Shown: positions 25,340 to 34,971, numbered from the stretch's first letter. The stretch: 64,000 nucleotides of DNA from Natrialba taiwanensis DSM 12281 (GCF_000337595.1 NZ_AOIL01000012.1:78532-142531), one strand, 5' to 3'. Notes: generated by a model not told the origin, from the sequence alone. Program-made: numbers and translations.

Positions 25340-26869
25340 TCAGTCGTCCGCCGGCGTGAGCGGTTGCTGATCGACTGCAAGCAACCGATCGAGCGCGTCA
25401 ACCATGGCTTCGACGCTCGCCCGTGTGATGTCCGCTTCACTGCGGGCGACGGTCACGGATCGGTCGTTTCGAACCATGGTTACCTCGACGGTCACGACGG
25501 CATCGGTGCCGCCCGTGACGGCATCGACGTGGTAGGATTCGAGTTCAGCCGTGGCGTTCGACCCGAGCGCGTCGCGGATGGCGGAGACGGCGGCGTCGAC
25601 GGGGCCGGAGCCGGTGCCGCTGGCGACGCGGTCCTCACCGTCGACTTCGAGGCGGATGCTCGCGGTGGGAACGGAGCCGCCGCTCGTGGCGGTGAGATCG
25701 TGCAGTTCGACGACGCGCTCGCGGTCGTCGCCGGTTACGTCCTCGGCGATGGCGAGGAGGTCGGCGTCGGTGACGCGGCGGCCGCGGTCGCCGAGTTCGG
25801 TGACGCGGGTCGCGATTTCGGCGACTTCCTCGTCGCTGGCCTCGACGTCGTGTTCCTCGAGTGCGGCGGCGACGCCGGCGCGGCCGGTGTGCTTGCCGAG
25901 GGCGAGGCGTCGCTCGCGGCCGACGGTCTCGGGCGCGTAGGGCTCGTACATCTTGTCGTCCTTGAGGGTGCCGTCGGTGTGGATGCCGCTCTCGTGGGTG
26001 AAGGCGTTCTCGCCGATGACGGCCTTGTTCGGCGCGAGTTCAACGCCGGTTGCGCGGGCGGCGCGCTGGGCGAGATCGTACAGTTCGTCGAGCTCGAGCG
26101 TCTCCACGTCGTAGACGTGTGAGAGGGCGATTGCGACCTCCTCCAGGGCGACGTTCCCGGCGCGTTCGCCGAGGCCGTTGACGGTGCAGTGGACGAGGTC
26201 TGCGCCGGCCGAGACGGCCGCGAGCGCGTTTGCGACGCCGAGACCGAGGTCGTCGTGGGTGTGGGCGCTGACGGGGCCGAGATCGGCGAGCCGGGAGACG
26301 GCCTCGATGGTCCGTTCGGGGCCTGTATGGCCGACTGTGTCGGCGAAACAGAAGCGGTCCGCGCCAGCCTCAAGTGAGGTTTCGGCTAACGCCTCCAGGT
26401 AGTCGAGGTCGGCTCGGGAGCCGTCTTCGCCGATGACTTCGACCCAGAGGTCGTGGTCGGTCGCGTACGCGACGAGTTCGGCCGTCGTCGCGAGGTTGTC
26501 CTCGCGGGAGGTGCCGACCTTGCCTTCGACGTGGCGGTCGCTCGAGGGGACGACGATGTGGACGCCGTCGACGGCGCACTCGAGCGCGAGGTCGATATCG
26601 GTCTGCATCCCGCGGCAGAAACTGGTGACGCGGGCGTCGAGGTCAAGGTCGGTGACCCGCGAGATAGCTCGTCGCTCACCCGCGCCGGTACAGGCGCTGC
26701 CGGCTTCGATGACGGCGACGCCGGCGCGTTCGAGTCCCCGGGCGAGGTCGACCTTCTCGTCGGGCGAGAGGGAGACGCCGGGTGCCTGCTCGCCGTCGCG
26801 AAGCGTAGTATCGAGTAGTCGAACGGTTCGGTCCGGGTGAATCGTCTGGTCGGGGGTGAGCGAAGTCAT
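25340..26869 (-). CDS. 2-isopropylmalate / (R)-citramalate synthase family protein
   Basis: 509 residues. These enzymes condense acetyl-CoA with 2-oxoisovalerate (leucine route) or pyruvate (isoleucine route). The HMGL-like TIM barrel has 'LLDTTLRDGEQAPGVSL' and the metal motif 'SAHTHDDLGLGVANA'. 'CTVNGLGERAGN' follows, and a C-terminal LeuA regulatory domain (from about residue 385) indicates feedback control. Sequence inspection cannot decide between leuA and cimA; haloarchaea carry paralogues of both. No other leu/ilv gene is adjacent. Confidence 0.9.
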   Translation of the reverse strand: MTSLTPDQTIHPDRTVRLLDTTLRDGEQAPGVSLSPDEKVDLARGLERAGVAVIEAGSACTGAGERRAISRVTDLDLDARVTSFCRGMQTDIDLALECAVDGVHIVVPSSDRHVEGKVGTSREDNLATTAELVAYATDHDLWVEVIGEDGSRADLDYLEALAETSLEAGADRFCFADTVGHTGPERTIEAVSRLADLGPVSAHTHDDLGLGVANALAAVSAGADLVHCTVNGLGERAGNVALEEVAIALSHVYDVETLELDELYDLAQRAARATGVELAPNKAVIGENAFTHESGIHTDGTLKDDKMYEPYAPETVGRERRLALGKHTGRAGVAAALEEHDVEASDEEVAEIATRVTELGDRGRRVTDADLLAIAEDVTGDDRERVVELHDLTATSGGSVPTASIRLEVDGEDRVASGTGSGPVDAAVSAIRDALGSNATAELESYHVDAVTGGTDAVVTVEVTMVRNDRSVTVARSEADITRASVEAMVDALDRLLAVDQQPLTPADD

Positions 26870-27094
26870 GTCAGAATCAGGTGCAGTTTCTGTCGCGGGT
26901 TGTAGAGAAGCAGTACCACAGAACGATGCGGTGTGACTACGTTCGCCGTAGAATTTCGCGTCCAGCCGGGTCGCCCCGACTTCCTCTATCCTCCGGCGAT
27001 GAGACGGAATCTCGTGCCATTGTACCTCGGTCTACCGTGGCACACCCCCTTAAACGCGCCGGTGACGGTACTATCTGCGACGGCCGCGTTCGGA

Positions 27095-27478
27095 CTACTC
27101 GTCCGCGAGTACGAGTTCGTCGCCGGGTTCGACCCCGTCTGCAGCCCCCGCCGGCAATTCGAGGATCGTGTCCGCTCGCTCGCGGGCGAAGCCGAGCCAC
27201 GGCCGGAGGCGTTCGATCCGCTGGACGACGCCGTCGACGACCCAGACCACGTCGAGCGGCACGAAGACGAACAGCATGTGTACGTCACGGGTGCTCGCGG
27301 CGTCGAACCGAAACGCGAGGGCGAACTCGTCGGGGAGCGACCGGCGGAACATGAGCCCGCGCGTCTGGGCGAGTAGCGAGTCCGCGAGTTCGACCTGCGA
27401 GGCGAGTACCGTCGCGCCGTCTCTCGCGTTGGCGTCGTGGACGAGGTGCACGACCGCGAATCGATGCGCAGATGGCAA
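27095..27478 (-). CDS. DUF192 family protein
   Basis: 127 residues. The DUF192 signature is clear: 'RGLMFRRSLPDEFALAF', 'THDVHMLFVFVPLDVVW'-like core and 'ILELPAGAADGVEPGDEL'. Function is unknown for the family, which is widespread and often exported in bacteria; this copy has no signal peptide. It starts with ATG at 27478. It is divergent from the HNH-like gene and 225 bp downstream of the synthase gene's start on the same strand. Confidence 0.88.
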   Translation of the reverse strand: MPSAHRFAVVHLVHDANARDGATVLASQVELADSLLAQTRGLMFRRSLPDEFALAFRFDAASTRDVHMLFVFVPLDVVWVVDGVVQRIERLRPWLGFARERADTILELPAGAADGVEPGDELVLADE

Positions 27479-27634
27479 AAAGACTGCCGATTTCGGCGGC
27501 TCGAAGCGCCGTCTCGCGAGTCGCCGATGTCGTCCCGAGGGCGAGGTAGATTCCGAGTGGTTCCACGTGGTTCCGAGTGATTCCGAGAGGCTCCGAGGGG
27601 TTCAAACCGATCGACGCCCTGGTTCGGTTCGAGG

Positions 27635-28222
27635 ATGGAGCGAACGCCAAACGGCACGTCCGTCGGCGTCGACGACCCCTACGAGTTCGCCGGCGTCTGC
27701 GATCATCTCACGGGTGAAGGGCAGTGTCGGTACGCCTTCGACTACTACGAGCACGATCCCGAGTTCGCTCGCGAGCGCGCCGACGAGGACTACGCCTGTC
27801 CCGTCGTCGATCCCGAGACTGACGAGACGTGGGCCGACTGTCCGCACTTTCGCTCGCGCAACCGCGACCGCGAGTGTGTCCGCTGCGGGCTTGCCGAGAA
27901 ACGGCTTGCCCACGACGACGAACGGCCGTTACTCGAGGAACACCACCTGTCCTACAGCGATGGGCATCGTCCATCGAGCAATCAGAACGCGGCGCGTTCC
28001 GAAGACGCCAACGACGGCGAGACGCTCTCCCACGAGATTACGATCTACCTCTGTCGCTGGTGTCACGCCAAGGTCCACAACTCGTGGGCGCGGATCACCG
28101 ACGACGCCGCACCCGACCCCGAGGCGATCGCCGAACTCGAAGGACGGCGCGGCCGCGAGCGCGACGAGTTCGGATTCGAATCCGCGGCGGAGCGGTACGA
28201 CCGCGACGGCGACGACGAGTAA
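27635..28222 (+). CDS. Haloarchaeal HNH-like zinc protein
   Basis: 195 residues. The centre contains CVRCG followed by 'LLEEHHLSY' and later 'LCRWCHAKVHNSW', the layout of a HNH/zinc-finger nuclease fold with two CxxC metal sites. An N-terminal part has three further cysteines ('GVCDHLTGEGQC' and 'ACPVVDPETDETWADCP'). Members of this family are conserved in haloarchaea; I recall it as a DUF7097-type protein but cannot confirm the number. DNA cleavage is possible but unproven. Confidence 0.75.
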   Translation: MERTPNGTSVGVDDPYEFAGVCDHLTGEGQCRYAFDYYEHDPEFARERADEDYACPVVDPETDETWADCPHFRSRNRDRECVRCGLAEKRLAHDDERPLLEEHHLSYSDGHRPSSNQNAARSEDANDGETLSHEITIYLCRWCHAKVHNSWARITDDAAPDPEAIAELEGRRGRERDEFGFESAAERYDRDGDDE

Positions 28223-28309
28223 CGCCCGATCTCGAGTCGGTCGACTCGCTGGCGTCGGGCGGCGCTCGCCGGGCCATCGTTTACCCACCGGGGAATCGGA
28301 TTCGTGCGT

Positions 28310-29488
28310 ATGTCCTCACCATCAGTCCTGCTGTACGGCTCCTACGGGTTCGTCGGAAACCTGGTCGCACGGAAGGCAATCGACCGCGACCTCGACGTGC
28401 TCCTCGCCGGCCGCGACCGCGAGGCGCTCGCGGAGCAGGTCGACGAACTCGAGCGGCCCGGCCGCGCGTTCCCCCTCGAAGACCCGGCCGTCGTCACCGA
28501 CGCGCTCGACGATGACAATCTCGACTGCGTGTTGAACTGCGCCGGCCCGTTCTCGAACACGGCGGACCCGCTCGTCGAGGGCTGTCTGCGAACCGGCACG
28601 GACTACGTCGACATCACCGGCGAAATCCCCGTTATCGAGGGCATCAGAAAGCGAGACGGCGACGCGAGCGACGCCGGCGTCACGCTTCTCCCGGCGGTCG
28701 GATTCTCCGCGGTGCCGATGGACTGCCTCGCCGCCCACCTTGCAGAGCGCCTCCCCGAAGCCGACACCCTCGAACTGGGCGTCGACTCGTTTCGCCCGCC
28801 GTCGATCGGCACGGTCAGGACGGTCATCGAAGGGATCAAGGACGGCGGTGCGATCTACCGCGACGGCCGACTCGAACACGTTCCGGCCGCGTGGCGAACG
28901 CGGCGCATCGACTTCGGCCGCGGCAAACGCTCCGCAGTGACGATGCCGATGGGGGACATATCGACGGCTCACTACACGACCGGGGTCCCCAACGTCTTCG
29001 TCTACGCGATCGCACCCCAGCCCGCACGGCTCGCGCTGCAATCCCACCGGTACCTCGCGCCGCTGCTCGACGCGACGCCCGTCCGAGAGGGCATGAAGCA
29101 ACTCGCGGGGCTGGTCCGCGAGGGACCCGCCTCGTGGTCGCGAAAGCGCGGCTCGGCGTACCTCTGGGGCGAGGCGCGGGTCGAAGGTGAGGAGGGTGAC
29201 GACGAGCGCGGATCCGGAGCCGCGGACGATGCTGACGCCGATGGCGAAGACACGAACGGTGTCGAGCGAGCGGTCTCTCGCCTGCAAACGCCGGACCCCT
29301 ACGTCGTCACCGTCGACGCCGCCGTCGCGGCCACCGAGCGCATCCTCGACGGCGAGGTCGAGGACGGTTTCCGGACGCCAGCCGGCGCGTTCGGACCCGA
29401 GTTCGTTCTCGAACTCGAGGGCGTCGCGGGGTTCTTCGACGAGTCGACGCCCGAATCCGACTCGCCAGCGGTCGACGTACCGTCGTGA
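28310..29488 (+). CDS. Saccharopine dehydrogenase-like NAD(P)-binding protein
   Basis: 392 residues. The N-terminus carries a Rossmann motif ('VLLYGSYGFVGNLVA') and 'NCAGPFSNTADPLVEGC', typical of the saccharopine dehydrogenase/trans-acting enoyl reductase family. These are often oxidoreductases of unknown substrate. An acidic insert with low complexity lies near residues 287-318. A GTG two codons upstream (28304) is an alternative start; the ATG at 28310 fits better with the glycine motif close to the N-terminus. Confidence 0.85.
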   Translation: MSSPSVLLYGSYGFVGNLVARKAIDRDLDVLLAGRDREALAEQVDELERPGRAFPLEDPAVVTDALDDDNLDCVLNCAGPFSNTADPLVEGCLRTGTDYVDITGEIPVIEGIRKRDGDASDAGVTLLPAVGFSAVPMDCLAAHLAERLPEADTLELGVDSFRPPSIGTVRTVIEGIKDGGAIYRDGRLEHVPAAWRTRRIDFGRGKRSAVTMPMGDISTAHYTTGVPNVFVYAIAPQPARLALQSHRYLAPLLDATPVREGMKQLAGLVREGPASWSRKRGSAYLWGEARVEGEEGDDERGSGAADDADADGEDTNGVERAVSRLQTPDPYVVTVDAAVAATERILDGEVEDGFRTPAGAFGPEFVLELEGVAGFFDESTPESDSPAVDVPS

Positions 29489-29518
29489 GCCGCCAGGGAG
29501 ACCGGGACTGGGTCGACC

Positions 29519-30694
29519 TTACGGCACGAACACCGGCCGAACGCAGCCGTCTTCCTTGTGCTTGAACAGATCGTATCCCCGCGGGGATTCCTCGAGTTCG
29601 AGTTCGTGGGTCGCCAGGTACGAGGGGTCCATCTCGCCCTCGGCCGCGTACTCGAGCAGGTCCGGCACGTACCGCTGGCCGTGTTGTTGGGCCGTGCGCA
29701 CGGTAAGCCCCTTGTTCATGACGATTCCGAGCGGGAACTTGTCCATCAGCCCGTAAACGCCCAGTATCGAGAGGGTGCCGCCCTTGCGGCAGGCGACGAT
29801 GGCCTGGCGGAGCGCCTCGCCGCGGTCGGTGTGTAACTTCAGTTGCTGCTTCGCGCGGTCGTAGGCGTGAGCCGGGCCGGTTCCGTGGGCCTCCATGCCG
29901 ACCGCGTCGATGCAGGCGTCCGGACCGCGCCCGCCGGTCATGGCTTTGAGCGTGTCGACGACGCTGTCGACCGCGGTGTAGTCGATCGTCTCCGAGCCCG
30001 CCTCCCGCTCGGCGAGTCGCAGCCGCTCCGGGAACCGGTCGATCCCGATCACGCGCTCGGCACCCATGAGGGCGGCGCTCTGCTGGGCCATCAGTCCGAC
30101 GCCGCCGCAGCCCCAGACGGCGACGGTGTCTCCCTCCTCGATGTCGCAGAAGTCAGCGCCCATGTAGCCCGTCGCCCAGGCGTCGGAGGCGAACAGCGCC
30201 TGCTCGTCGTCGAGTTCCTCGGGCACGTGAAAACAGTTCTCGTCGGCGTGGGGCACTCGGACGTACTCGGCGTGTGATCCCGCGTAGCCGCCGAAGGCGT
30301 GCGTGTAGCCGTAGATTCCGGCGGTCGTGTCACCGAGAACGGGCTCTTGCAGCGCCGCGTTCGGGTTCGTATTGTCACAGAGCGACCAGAGGTCACCCTG
30401 GCAGTAGCCACAGCTCCCGCAGCCGATGAACGAGGGGACGACGACGCGGTCCCCCTCCTCGACGCTCTCGACCTTGCGGCCGACTTCCGCGACCTCGCCC
30501 ATGAACTCGTGGCCGATCACGTCGCCCTCGCGCATGGTAGGGAGATAGCCGTCGATGAAGTGCAGGTCCGACCCGCAGGCCGTCGTCAGCGTCACTCGCA
30601 GGACGACATCTCGCGGGTTGACGAGTTCGGGTTCGGGCACGTCGTCGACGCGCAGATCGTTGACGTCGTGCCAGCATAGTGCGCGCATGCTCAT
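29519..30694 (-). CDS. Zinc-dependent alcohol dehydrogenase (MDR family)
   Basis: 391 residues. Catalytic zinc ligands are in 'TACGSDLHFIDG' and GHEFMGE; the structural zinc loop 'GCGSCGYCQGDLWSLC' has four cysteines. The Rossmann motif 'VAVWGCGGVGLMAQQ' binds NAD(P). The length and the 'DACIDAVGMEAHGTG' segment resemble the glutathione-independent formaldehyde dehydrogenase subgroup. Its start overlaps the stop of the SRPBCC gene (ATGA), so the two are translationally coupled. Confidence 0.9.
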   Translation of the reverse strand: MSMRALCWHDVNDLRVDDVPEPELVNPRDVVLRVTLTTACGSDLHFIDGYLPTMREGDVIGHEFMGEVAEVGRKVESVEEGDRVVVPSFIGCGSCGYCQGDLWSLCDNTNPNAALQEPVLGDTTAGIYGYTHAFGGYAGSHAEYVRVPHADENCFHVPEELDDEQALFASDAWATGYMGADFCDIEEGDTVAVWGCGGVGLMAQQSAALMGAERVIGIDRFPERLRLAEREAGSETIDYTAVDSVVDTLKAMTGGRGPDACIDAVGMEAHGTGPAHAYDRAKQQLKLHTDRGEALRQAIVACRKGGTLSILGVYGLMDKFPLGIVMNKGLTVRTAQQHGQRYVPDLLEYAAEGEMDPSYLATHELELEESPRGYDLFKHKEDGCVRPVFVP

Positions 30695-31521
30695 ACCAGA
30701 TCACCCGCTCCGCGAGCGGAGGGGTTGGCCTCGAGCGTCGGGATTTCTCCCGTTTCGGCGAGGCTCTTGAACCGACGAAGTGTCGTGCCGACGAGTACGT
30801 CGGGGGCGACATCGAGCCATCGCATGACTGCAGTGCCGAGTGCACCGCCGGGCGGGTCGTACTGCACCCGAAGCGTCACCTCGGTTCCGCGGTCGCCCGG
30901 TGCCGGACGGAACTCGACCGTTCCGTCGTGAGGAATCGGCGCATCCTCTATCGTCTCCCAGTGCAGGTCATCGGAGTGAGCCGCGTCCGGCTGGTCACCG
31001 TCGGGCTGCTCCGTGTCGGGCCGATCCGAGACGAGTTGCGTATCCCACTCGATCGTCTGCCCGAACGGGCCGTATACGCGCCAGTTGTATCGGTCCTCGC
31101 CCCAGGTGGTCACGTCGGCGAAGTGGCCGACGAGTTGCGACAACTGCTCGGGGTCCCGCCAGTACGAGACGAGTTCGTCTGCCGGCTTCCCGATGGTGAT
31201 CGAGCGTTCGACCGTGGCGGAGTCAGTTCGTGTTTCGGCATCTCGGTACTCGTCGCTCGCCGTGTTCACGCCGAGACGGCGGTACAGGTGACTGTGACCG
31301 CGCGCGCCACGGGAAACCAATGCCCCGCCGACGAGTGCCATCGCTGCGCCGCCGAGCGAGCGTTTCCGGAGCCCGCGGACGAGGAGGATACCGCCGAGCG
31401 CGGCGGAGCCGAGTCGGTCCCAGCGTCCGACGTTGCCGGTCGGACCGGATTCGGAACGACTCGAGGGCGTGGCTGGCTCGTCCGACATCGCGAGCGAGGT
31501 GTCGTTCGGCTGGGCGGTCAT
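30691..31521 (-). CDS. SRPBCC-domain protein with N-terminal membrane segment
   Basis: 276 residues. The N-terminal 90 residues include two short hydrophobic stretches ('LGSAALGGILLVRGLRKRSL', 'GGAAMALVGGALVSRG'), like the DUF2892/YgaP-type segment. The C-terminal part is a START/SRPBCC lipid- or ligand-binding domain ('ERSITIGKPADELVSYWRD', 'NWRVYGPFG'). Such fusions are common next to dehydrogenases. It overlaps the downstream alcohol dehydrogenase by 4 nt and may hold a hydrophobic substrate for it. Confidence 0.85.
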   Translation of the reverse strand: MTAQPNDTSLAMSDEPATPSSRSESGPTGNVGRWDRLGSAALGGILLVRGLRKRSLGGAAMALVGGALVSRGARGHSHLYRRLGVNTASDEYRDAETRTDSATVERSITIGKPADELVSYWRDPEQLSQLVGHFADVTTWGEDRYNWRVYGPFGQTIEWDTQLVSDRPDTEQPDGDQPDAAHSDDLHWETIEDAPIPHDGTVEFRPAPGDRGTEVTLRVQYDPPGGALGTAVMRWLDVAPDVLVGTTLRRFKSLAETGEIPTLEANPSARGAGDLV

Positions 31522-31625
31522 GGTTCCACCGTCGGGCTGGTTCTCCGCGCGAAAGCAAGTTCCGTCCCGTCCGGTCGATACGTCCGCCGCTCGTCGCCGA
31601 CGTACGCCAGTTTAACTCGTTCCAT
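31518..31625 (-). CDS. Possible 35-aa small protein coupled to the SRPBCC gene
   Basis: An ATG at 31625 opens a 35-codon frame whose TGA overlaps the ATG of the SRPBCC gene (ATGA). The peptide ('MERVKLAYVGDERRTYRPDG' at the start) has plausible globular composition. The 4-nt overlap is the same coupling used within the SRPBCC-ADH pair. No family is recognised. It may be a real mini-protein or a leader ORF. Confidence 0.4.
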   Translation of the reverse strand: MERVKLAYVGDERRTYRPDGTELAFARRTSPTVEP

Positions 31626-31790
31626 AGCGTCTCAGTCCGATACGTAATCGGGTGAACCGATCCATTGGTGATTCGGGCTGCAAGTGCAACGCTGGACGTG
31701 ACTCGGGAACGAATGCGGCGAACGGGAACGGAAAACCGACTGACGACTGTCTGATGACCTGTCGACGCGAGTTCGGCGCGAGTTCGCGCG

Positions 31791-31988
31791 CTACGCGAGA
31801 ATATCGCCGACGCGGCGCGGTTCGCCCTGGAGGTTCGGCTGCTCGGCGACCATCTGCAGGACCTCGTGATCGGTTACGTCGTAGTAGGACTTCTCGACGG
31901 CTTCTTCGATGAGTTCGCGGTCGAGGCGAAACTCGGTGCCCTCGTAGACGACATCGACGCCGTCGTCGTCGAATGCAAGCGTTGTCAT
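31791..31988 (-). CDS. Small haloarchaeal protein (65 aa, DUF5800-like)
   Basis: 65 residues: 'MTTLAFDDDGVDVVYEGTEF' then a helical region and 'GEPRRVGDIL'. The sequence is acidic and compact and matches a small conserved haloarchaeal family I recall as DUF5800. The frame is open upstream to 32132, but a strong TATA-like CCTTTTATAT centred about 27 bp before the ATG at 31988 fixes a leaderless start. Function unknown. Confidence 0.75.
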   Translation of the reverse strand: MTTLAFDDDGVDVVYEGTEFRLDRELIEEAVEKSYYDVTDHEVLQMVAEQPNLQGEPRRVGDILA

Positions 31989-32149
31989 GGCCTGGTGTAT
32001 GTGATGGGGAATATAAAAGGAACCGAACGCTACCACGGACCGACAGCCCCGTTCGGATAGCGGCTGTGATGATACCGCGCTAACAGGCGTCAGACGAACG
32101 GCGGACGACGCGCGAGGTTTATTACCGGGCACTCACATTGGGTGAGAGT

Positions 32150-33013
32150 GTGGCCGGACACAGGGACCCACTCGACGAACTCGTCGTTCCTGACGGGACG
32201 GAAGCCAAGGAAGTCGCGCTCGAAACCGATGGAGACGTACTGATCGGCAGTCGCTCGACCATCGAGTTCGGTGTGCGCGGTCGCAACGTCCTCGCCGGCG
32301 AGGGCGTCTCCGTCGACGGCGAGATCGAAGCCGGAGGCGACTGTCGACTCGACATGTGGTGTGACGTTGCGGAGAACGTTCTCGTCGGCCAAGATGCCTA
32401 TATCGGCGAGCGAGTGCATATCGCAGGCAAACTCAAAGTTGCCGGCGACCTGGATATCGGCGACGACGTGGATATCGAAGAGGGATTCGAGGCCAACGGC
32501 TGGATCGTCATCCGCAACCCCATGCCGACGATCGTCCTCATGTTCGTCTACCTCAAACACCTCCTCCTGATCGGCGAGGAAGACACCGCCCAGCGGCTGA
32601 TCTCCGAACTCGTCGACGAGGATGCGGACGAAGACGACCCCGACACGGAGCCGCTTGTCATCCCCGGGAACGCGACGGTCGGCGACGACGCCTGGCGCGT
32701 CTCGACGCCCGCGACGATCGGCGACGACTGCCGTCTGCACGGCAACGTCCGCGCCGAAACGATCGCCGTTGGAAGCGACTGCAACATCTTCGGGAGTCTC
32801 CGCGCCCGTGATAACGTAACCGTTGGCAACGGAACGCGCATCCACGGCGACCTGACGACGCGAAACGGCGACGTCACGATCACCGACGACGCGCGCATCC
32901 TCGGCGACGTGTCGTGTGCCGATCTCGAACTCGGGCCCGGTGCCGAAATCGACGGCACGATCCGGGCCGACGGCGAAATTACGATGGCGACGGGCGAGCG
33001 CGATCTCGAGTAG
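32150..33013 (+). CDS. Polymer-forming cytoskeletal (bactofilin-like) protein
   Basis: 287 residues made of short glycine-containing beta-repeats ('IGDDCRLHGNVRAETIAVG', 'VGNGTRIHGDLTTRNGD'), the pattern of a right-handed beta-helix as in bactofilins. A central hydrophobic stretch ('MPTIVLMFVYLKHLLLI') interrupts the repeats and may touch the membrane or an interface. The GTG at 32150 is chosen because a TATA-like 'gtttatta' lies about 30 bp upstream; a TTG at 32138 is less likely. Probable role in envelope or cell-shape organisation. Confidence 0.8.
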   Translation: MAGHRDPLDELVVPDGTEAKEVALETDGDVLIGSRSTIEFGVRGRNVLAGEGVSVDGEIEAGGDCRLDMWCDVAENVLVGQDAYIGERVHIAGKLKVAGDLDIGDDVDIEEGFEANGWIVIRNPMPTIVLMFVYLKHLLLIGEEDTAQRLISELVDEDADEDDPDTEPLVIPGNATVGDDAWRVSTPATIGDDCRLHGNVRAETIAVGSDCNIFGSLRARDNVTVGNGTRIHGDLTTRNGDVTITDDARILGDVSCADLELGPGAEIDGTIRADGEITMATGERDLE

Positions 33014-33084
33014 GTTCCATTTTAGCGCCACCGCTTGCTCGTCCCACCCGAACAATCATCGGGCCACAACCTGGATACCAACCC

Positions 33085-33726
33085 GTGTCCCTCATCGTCG
33101 AGTTCGAACTGGAAACGCCGATCCTTCGCACCGCAGCGTCGGCGATCGAAACGCTGCGGATCGAGGAGCTCTACCGGACCGAAACCGGCGAGCCGAAACT
33201 GCTCTTCTGGGCAATGGGCGAGGAGTTCGACGCGTTCGAACGCGCACTGGGGGCCGACGACAGCGTCGATCGGTTCGCCGAACTCGAGTCGCTGGCCGAG
33301 CGACGCCTGTACAGCGTGGTCCTCTCGGAGGAGGCAACCGCGAAGCTCACCTATCCGGTCGCCGCCGAACACGACGTCGGGATTCTGGACATCGTCGTTA
33401 CAGAAACGACCGTCGTTCGCGCCCGCGTCCCCTCTCGAGAGGCGCTTCGCGCGTATCGCGAGGGCTGTCTCGAGCGAGACGTCGGCTTTCTCGTCCGGCG
33501 AATCTACCAGGAACACCGGACTGAAACCGCACAGTACGATCTGACGGCACACCAACGTGAGGCCCTCCTTACCGCCCTCGAACGCGGCTACTTCGAGGTC
33601 CCGCGGACGGTTACCCTCTCGAAACTCGCCGCCGAACTCGATGTTTCGGATCAGGCCCTCTCGGCCCGACTCCGACGCGGACAGGCGAATCTGCTCTGGA
33701 ATACGCTCGCAGCCGACCTCTCTTAA
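33085..33726 (+). CDS. HTH_10 (bacterio-opsin activator-type) transcription regulator
   Basis: 213 residues. The C-terminal 55 residues ('LTAHQREALLTALERGYFE', then 'KLAAELDVSDQALSARLRRG') are the HTH_10 DNA-binding domain typical of haloarchaeal Bat-like regulators. The N-terminal 150 residues form the alpha/beta sensor part common to this family, with no recognisable ligand motif. The start is a GTG at 33085. It may regulate the adjacent cytoskeletal or HalOD1 genes, but no target site was identified. Confidence 0.88.
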   Translation: MSLIVEFELETPILRTAASAIETLRIEELYRTETGEPKLLFWAMGEEFDAFERALGADDSVDRFAELESLAERRLYSVVLSEEATAKLTYPVAAEHDVGILDIVVTETTVVRARVPSREALRAYREGCLERDVGFLVRRIYQEHRTETAQYDLTAHQREALLTALERGYFEVPRTVTLSKLAAELDVSDQALSARLRRGQANLLWNTLAADLS

Positions 33727-33780
33727 AAGGTTGGCCAGTCAACGGACGGTCTTTCCCGGCTCCCGTTCGTTAGTTGATCC

Positions 33781-34128
33781 GTGAACCAGACACCTCACCG
33801 TACTCACGCCGACGCGACGATCCAGCCGGCCGCAAGCGACGACCGGTTCGTCTACCAGGCCGACCCTGAGCAACCCTTAAGCGTCGCCGTTATCTCCGCA
33901 ATCGCGAGCCAGGACGGCCGCGACATGATGGCGGTCGCGGACGAACTCGATCCACTCTACAACGTGATCGATCCAGCGGCGCTCGATTCCCTCTTCGAAC
34001 CCGAGACCGGTGACGCGTCGGCCGCCCCTTCTTCCCTCGACCGCGCAGGCGGCAGCGTAACGTTCTCCTACGCCGGCCGCACCGTCACGGTCGATACGAC
34101 CGGCCGCGTTGAACTCGAAGATGCGTAA
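33781..34128 (+). CDS. HalOD1 output-domain protein
   Basis: 115 residues with a single HalOD1 domain: 'PLSVAVISAIASQDGRDM' through 'YNVIDPAALDSLFEP' and ending 'VTFSYAGRTVTVDTTGRVEL'. HalOD1 is a haloarchaea-specific putative signalling output domain of unknown biochemical action. It starts with GTG and lies 54 bp after the HTH_10 regulator on the same strand, so the two may be co-transcribed and functionally linked. Confidence 0.88.
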   Translation: MNQTPHRTHADATIQPAASDDRFVYQADPEQPLSVAVISAIASQDGRDMMAVADELDPLYNVIDPAALDSLFEPETGDASAAPSSLDRAGGSVTFSYAGRTVTVDTTGRVELEDA

Positions 34129-34219
34129 CGAGGGCCTCCGTTCAGGTTTGGATTGTTTTCGGTCTGTCGCTTAATTCGCGCTTGCTCTGTCGGTGTTTAG
34201 ATTCTGATTCGCGTTCGGC

Positions 34220-34891
34220 TCAATAGATCAGTTCGTCGTCGTTCTCGACCATGTACAGCGTCCGTGCGGCGATGTTGACGGCGTGATCACCGACCCGTTC
34301 GAGGTCTCGAATCGTCAGCAGAAGACGCGAAACGTCCTGCAGAAGTCGTTCGACCTCGTCGGGCGAATCGAGTTCGCGTTCGATGAGGTCGCGGACGACG
34401 ATTTCGCTCGCGCGCTCGGCGAAGTGATCGAGGTCGTCGTCGCGTTCCGCCAGTTCGCGGCAGCCGTCGATGTCTTCGCTGTCGTAGGCGAGCATCGCGT
34501 CTTCGATCATATCGAGGGTCATCTCGCCCATCTCCTGCACGTCGACATCGGGGAAGAGGTCGTGTCTGGCGTCGAGGGTGTATTCGCCGAGATTGACCGC
34601 AAGGTCGCCGATTCGTTCGAGGTCCGTGATAATCTTGAACGATGCAGCGATAAACCGCAGATCGCTGGCGACGGGTTGCTGGAGGGCGAGCAGTTCGATA
34701 CACTGCTGTTCGAGGTCGAGGTACTGCTGGTTGACCTCGCTGTCGCCTTCGATGACCTCGCGGGCGAGATCGTTGTCCTTCTGTTCAAGGGCGTCGAGCC
34801 CCATCCGAAGGCGTTCCATGACGATCTCGCTCATGTAGAGGATATCCTCACGAAGCGTTTCGAGTTTCTCCTGGTAGGATTGGCGGGCCAT
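34220..34891 (-). CDS. phoU: Phosphate signalling complex protein PhoU
   Basis: 223 residues: two PhoU helical-bundle repeats with conserved acidic metal-site motifs ('DLERIGDLAVNLGEY' and 'DLERVGDHAVNIAARTLYM'). PhoU restrains phosphate uptake through the Pst transporter when phosphate is sufficient. It is the last gene of the pst cluster, separated from pstB by a formaldehyde-dehydrogenase gene. The start is an ATG preceded by an AT-rich stretch (plus 34900-34925), so it may also have its own promoter. Confidence 0.95.
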   Translation of the reverse strand: MARQSYQEKLETLREDILYMSEIVMERLRMGLDALEQKDNDLAREVIEGDSEVNQQYLDLEQQCIELLALQQPVASDLRFIAASFKIITDLERIGDLAVNLGEYTLDARHDLFPDVDVQEMGEMTLDMIEDAMLAYDSEDIDGCRELAERDDDLDHFAERASEIVVRDLIERELDSPDEVERLLQDVSRLLLTIRDLERVGDHAVNIAARTLYMVENDDELIY

Positions 34892-34971
34892 ACTGCAGAA
34901 AGCACGCTGGTGATTGATAAAGATTGGTAGCGATGAACTCTCGTCTCAGTTCGTTGCTGCTCGTGACTCGC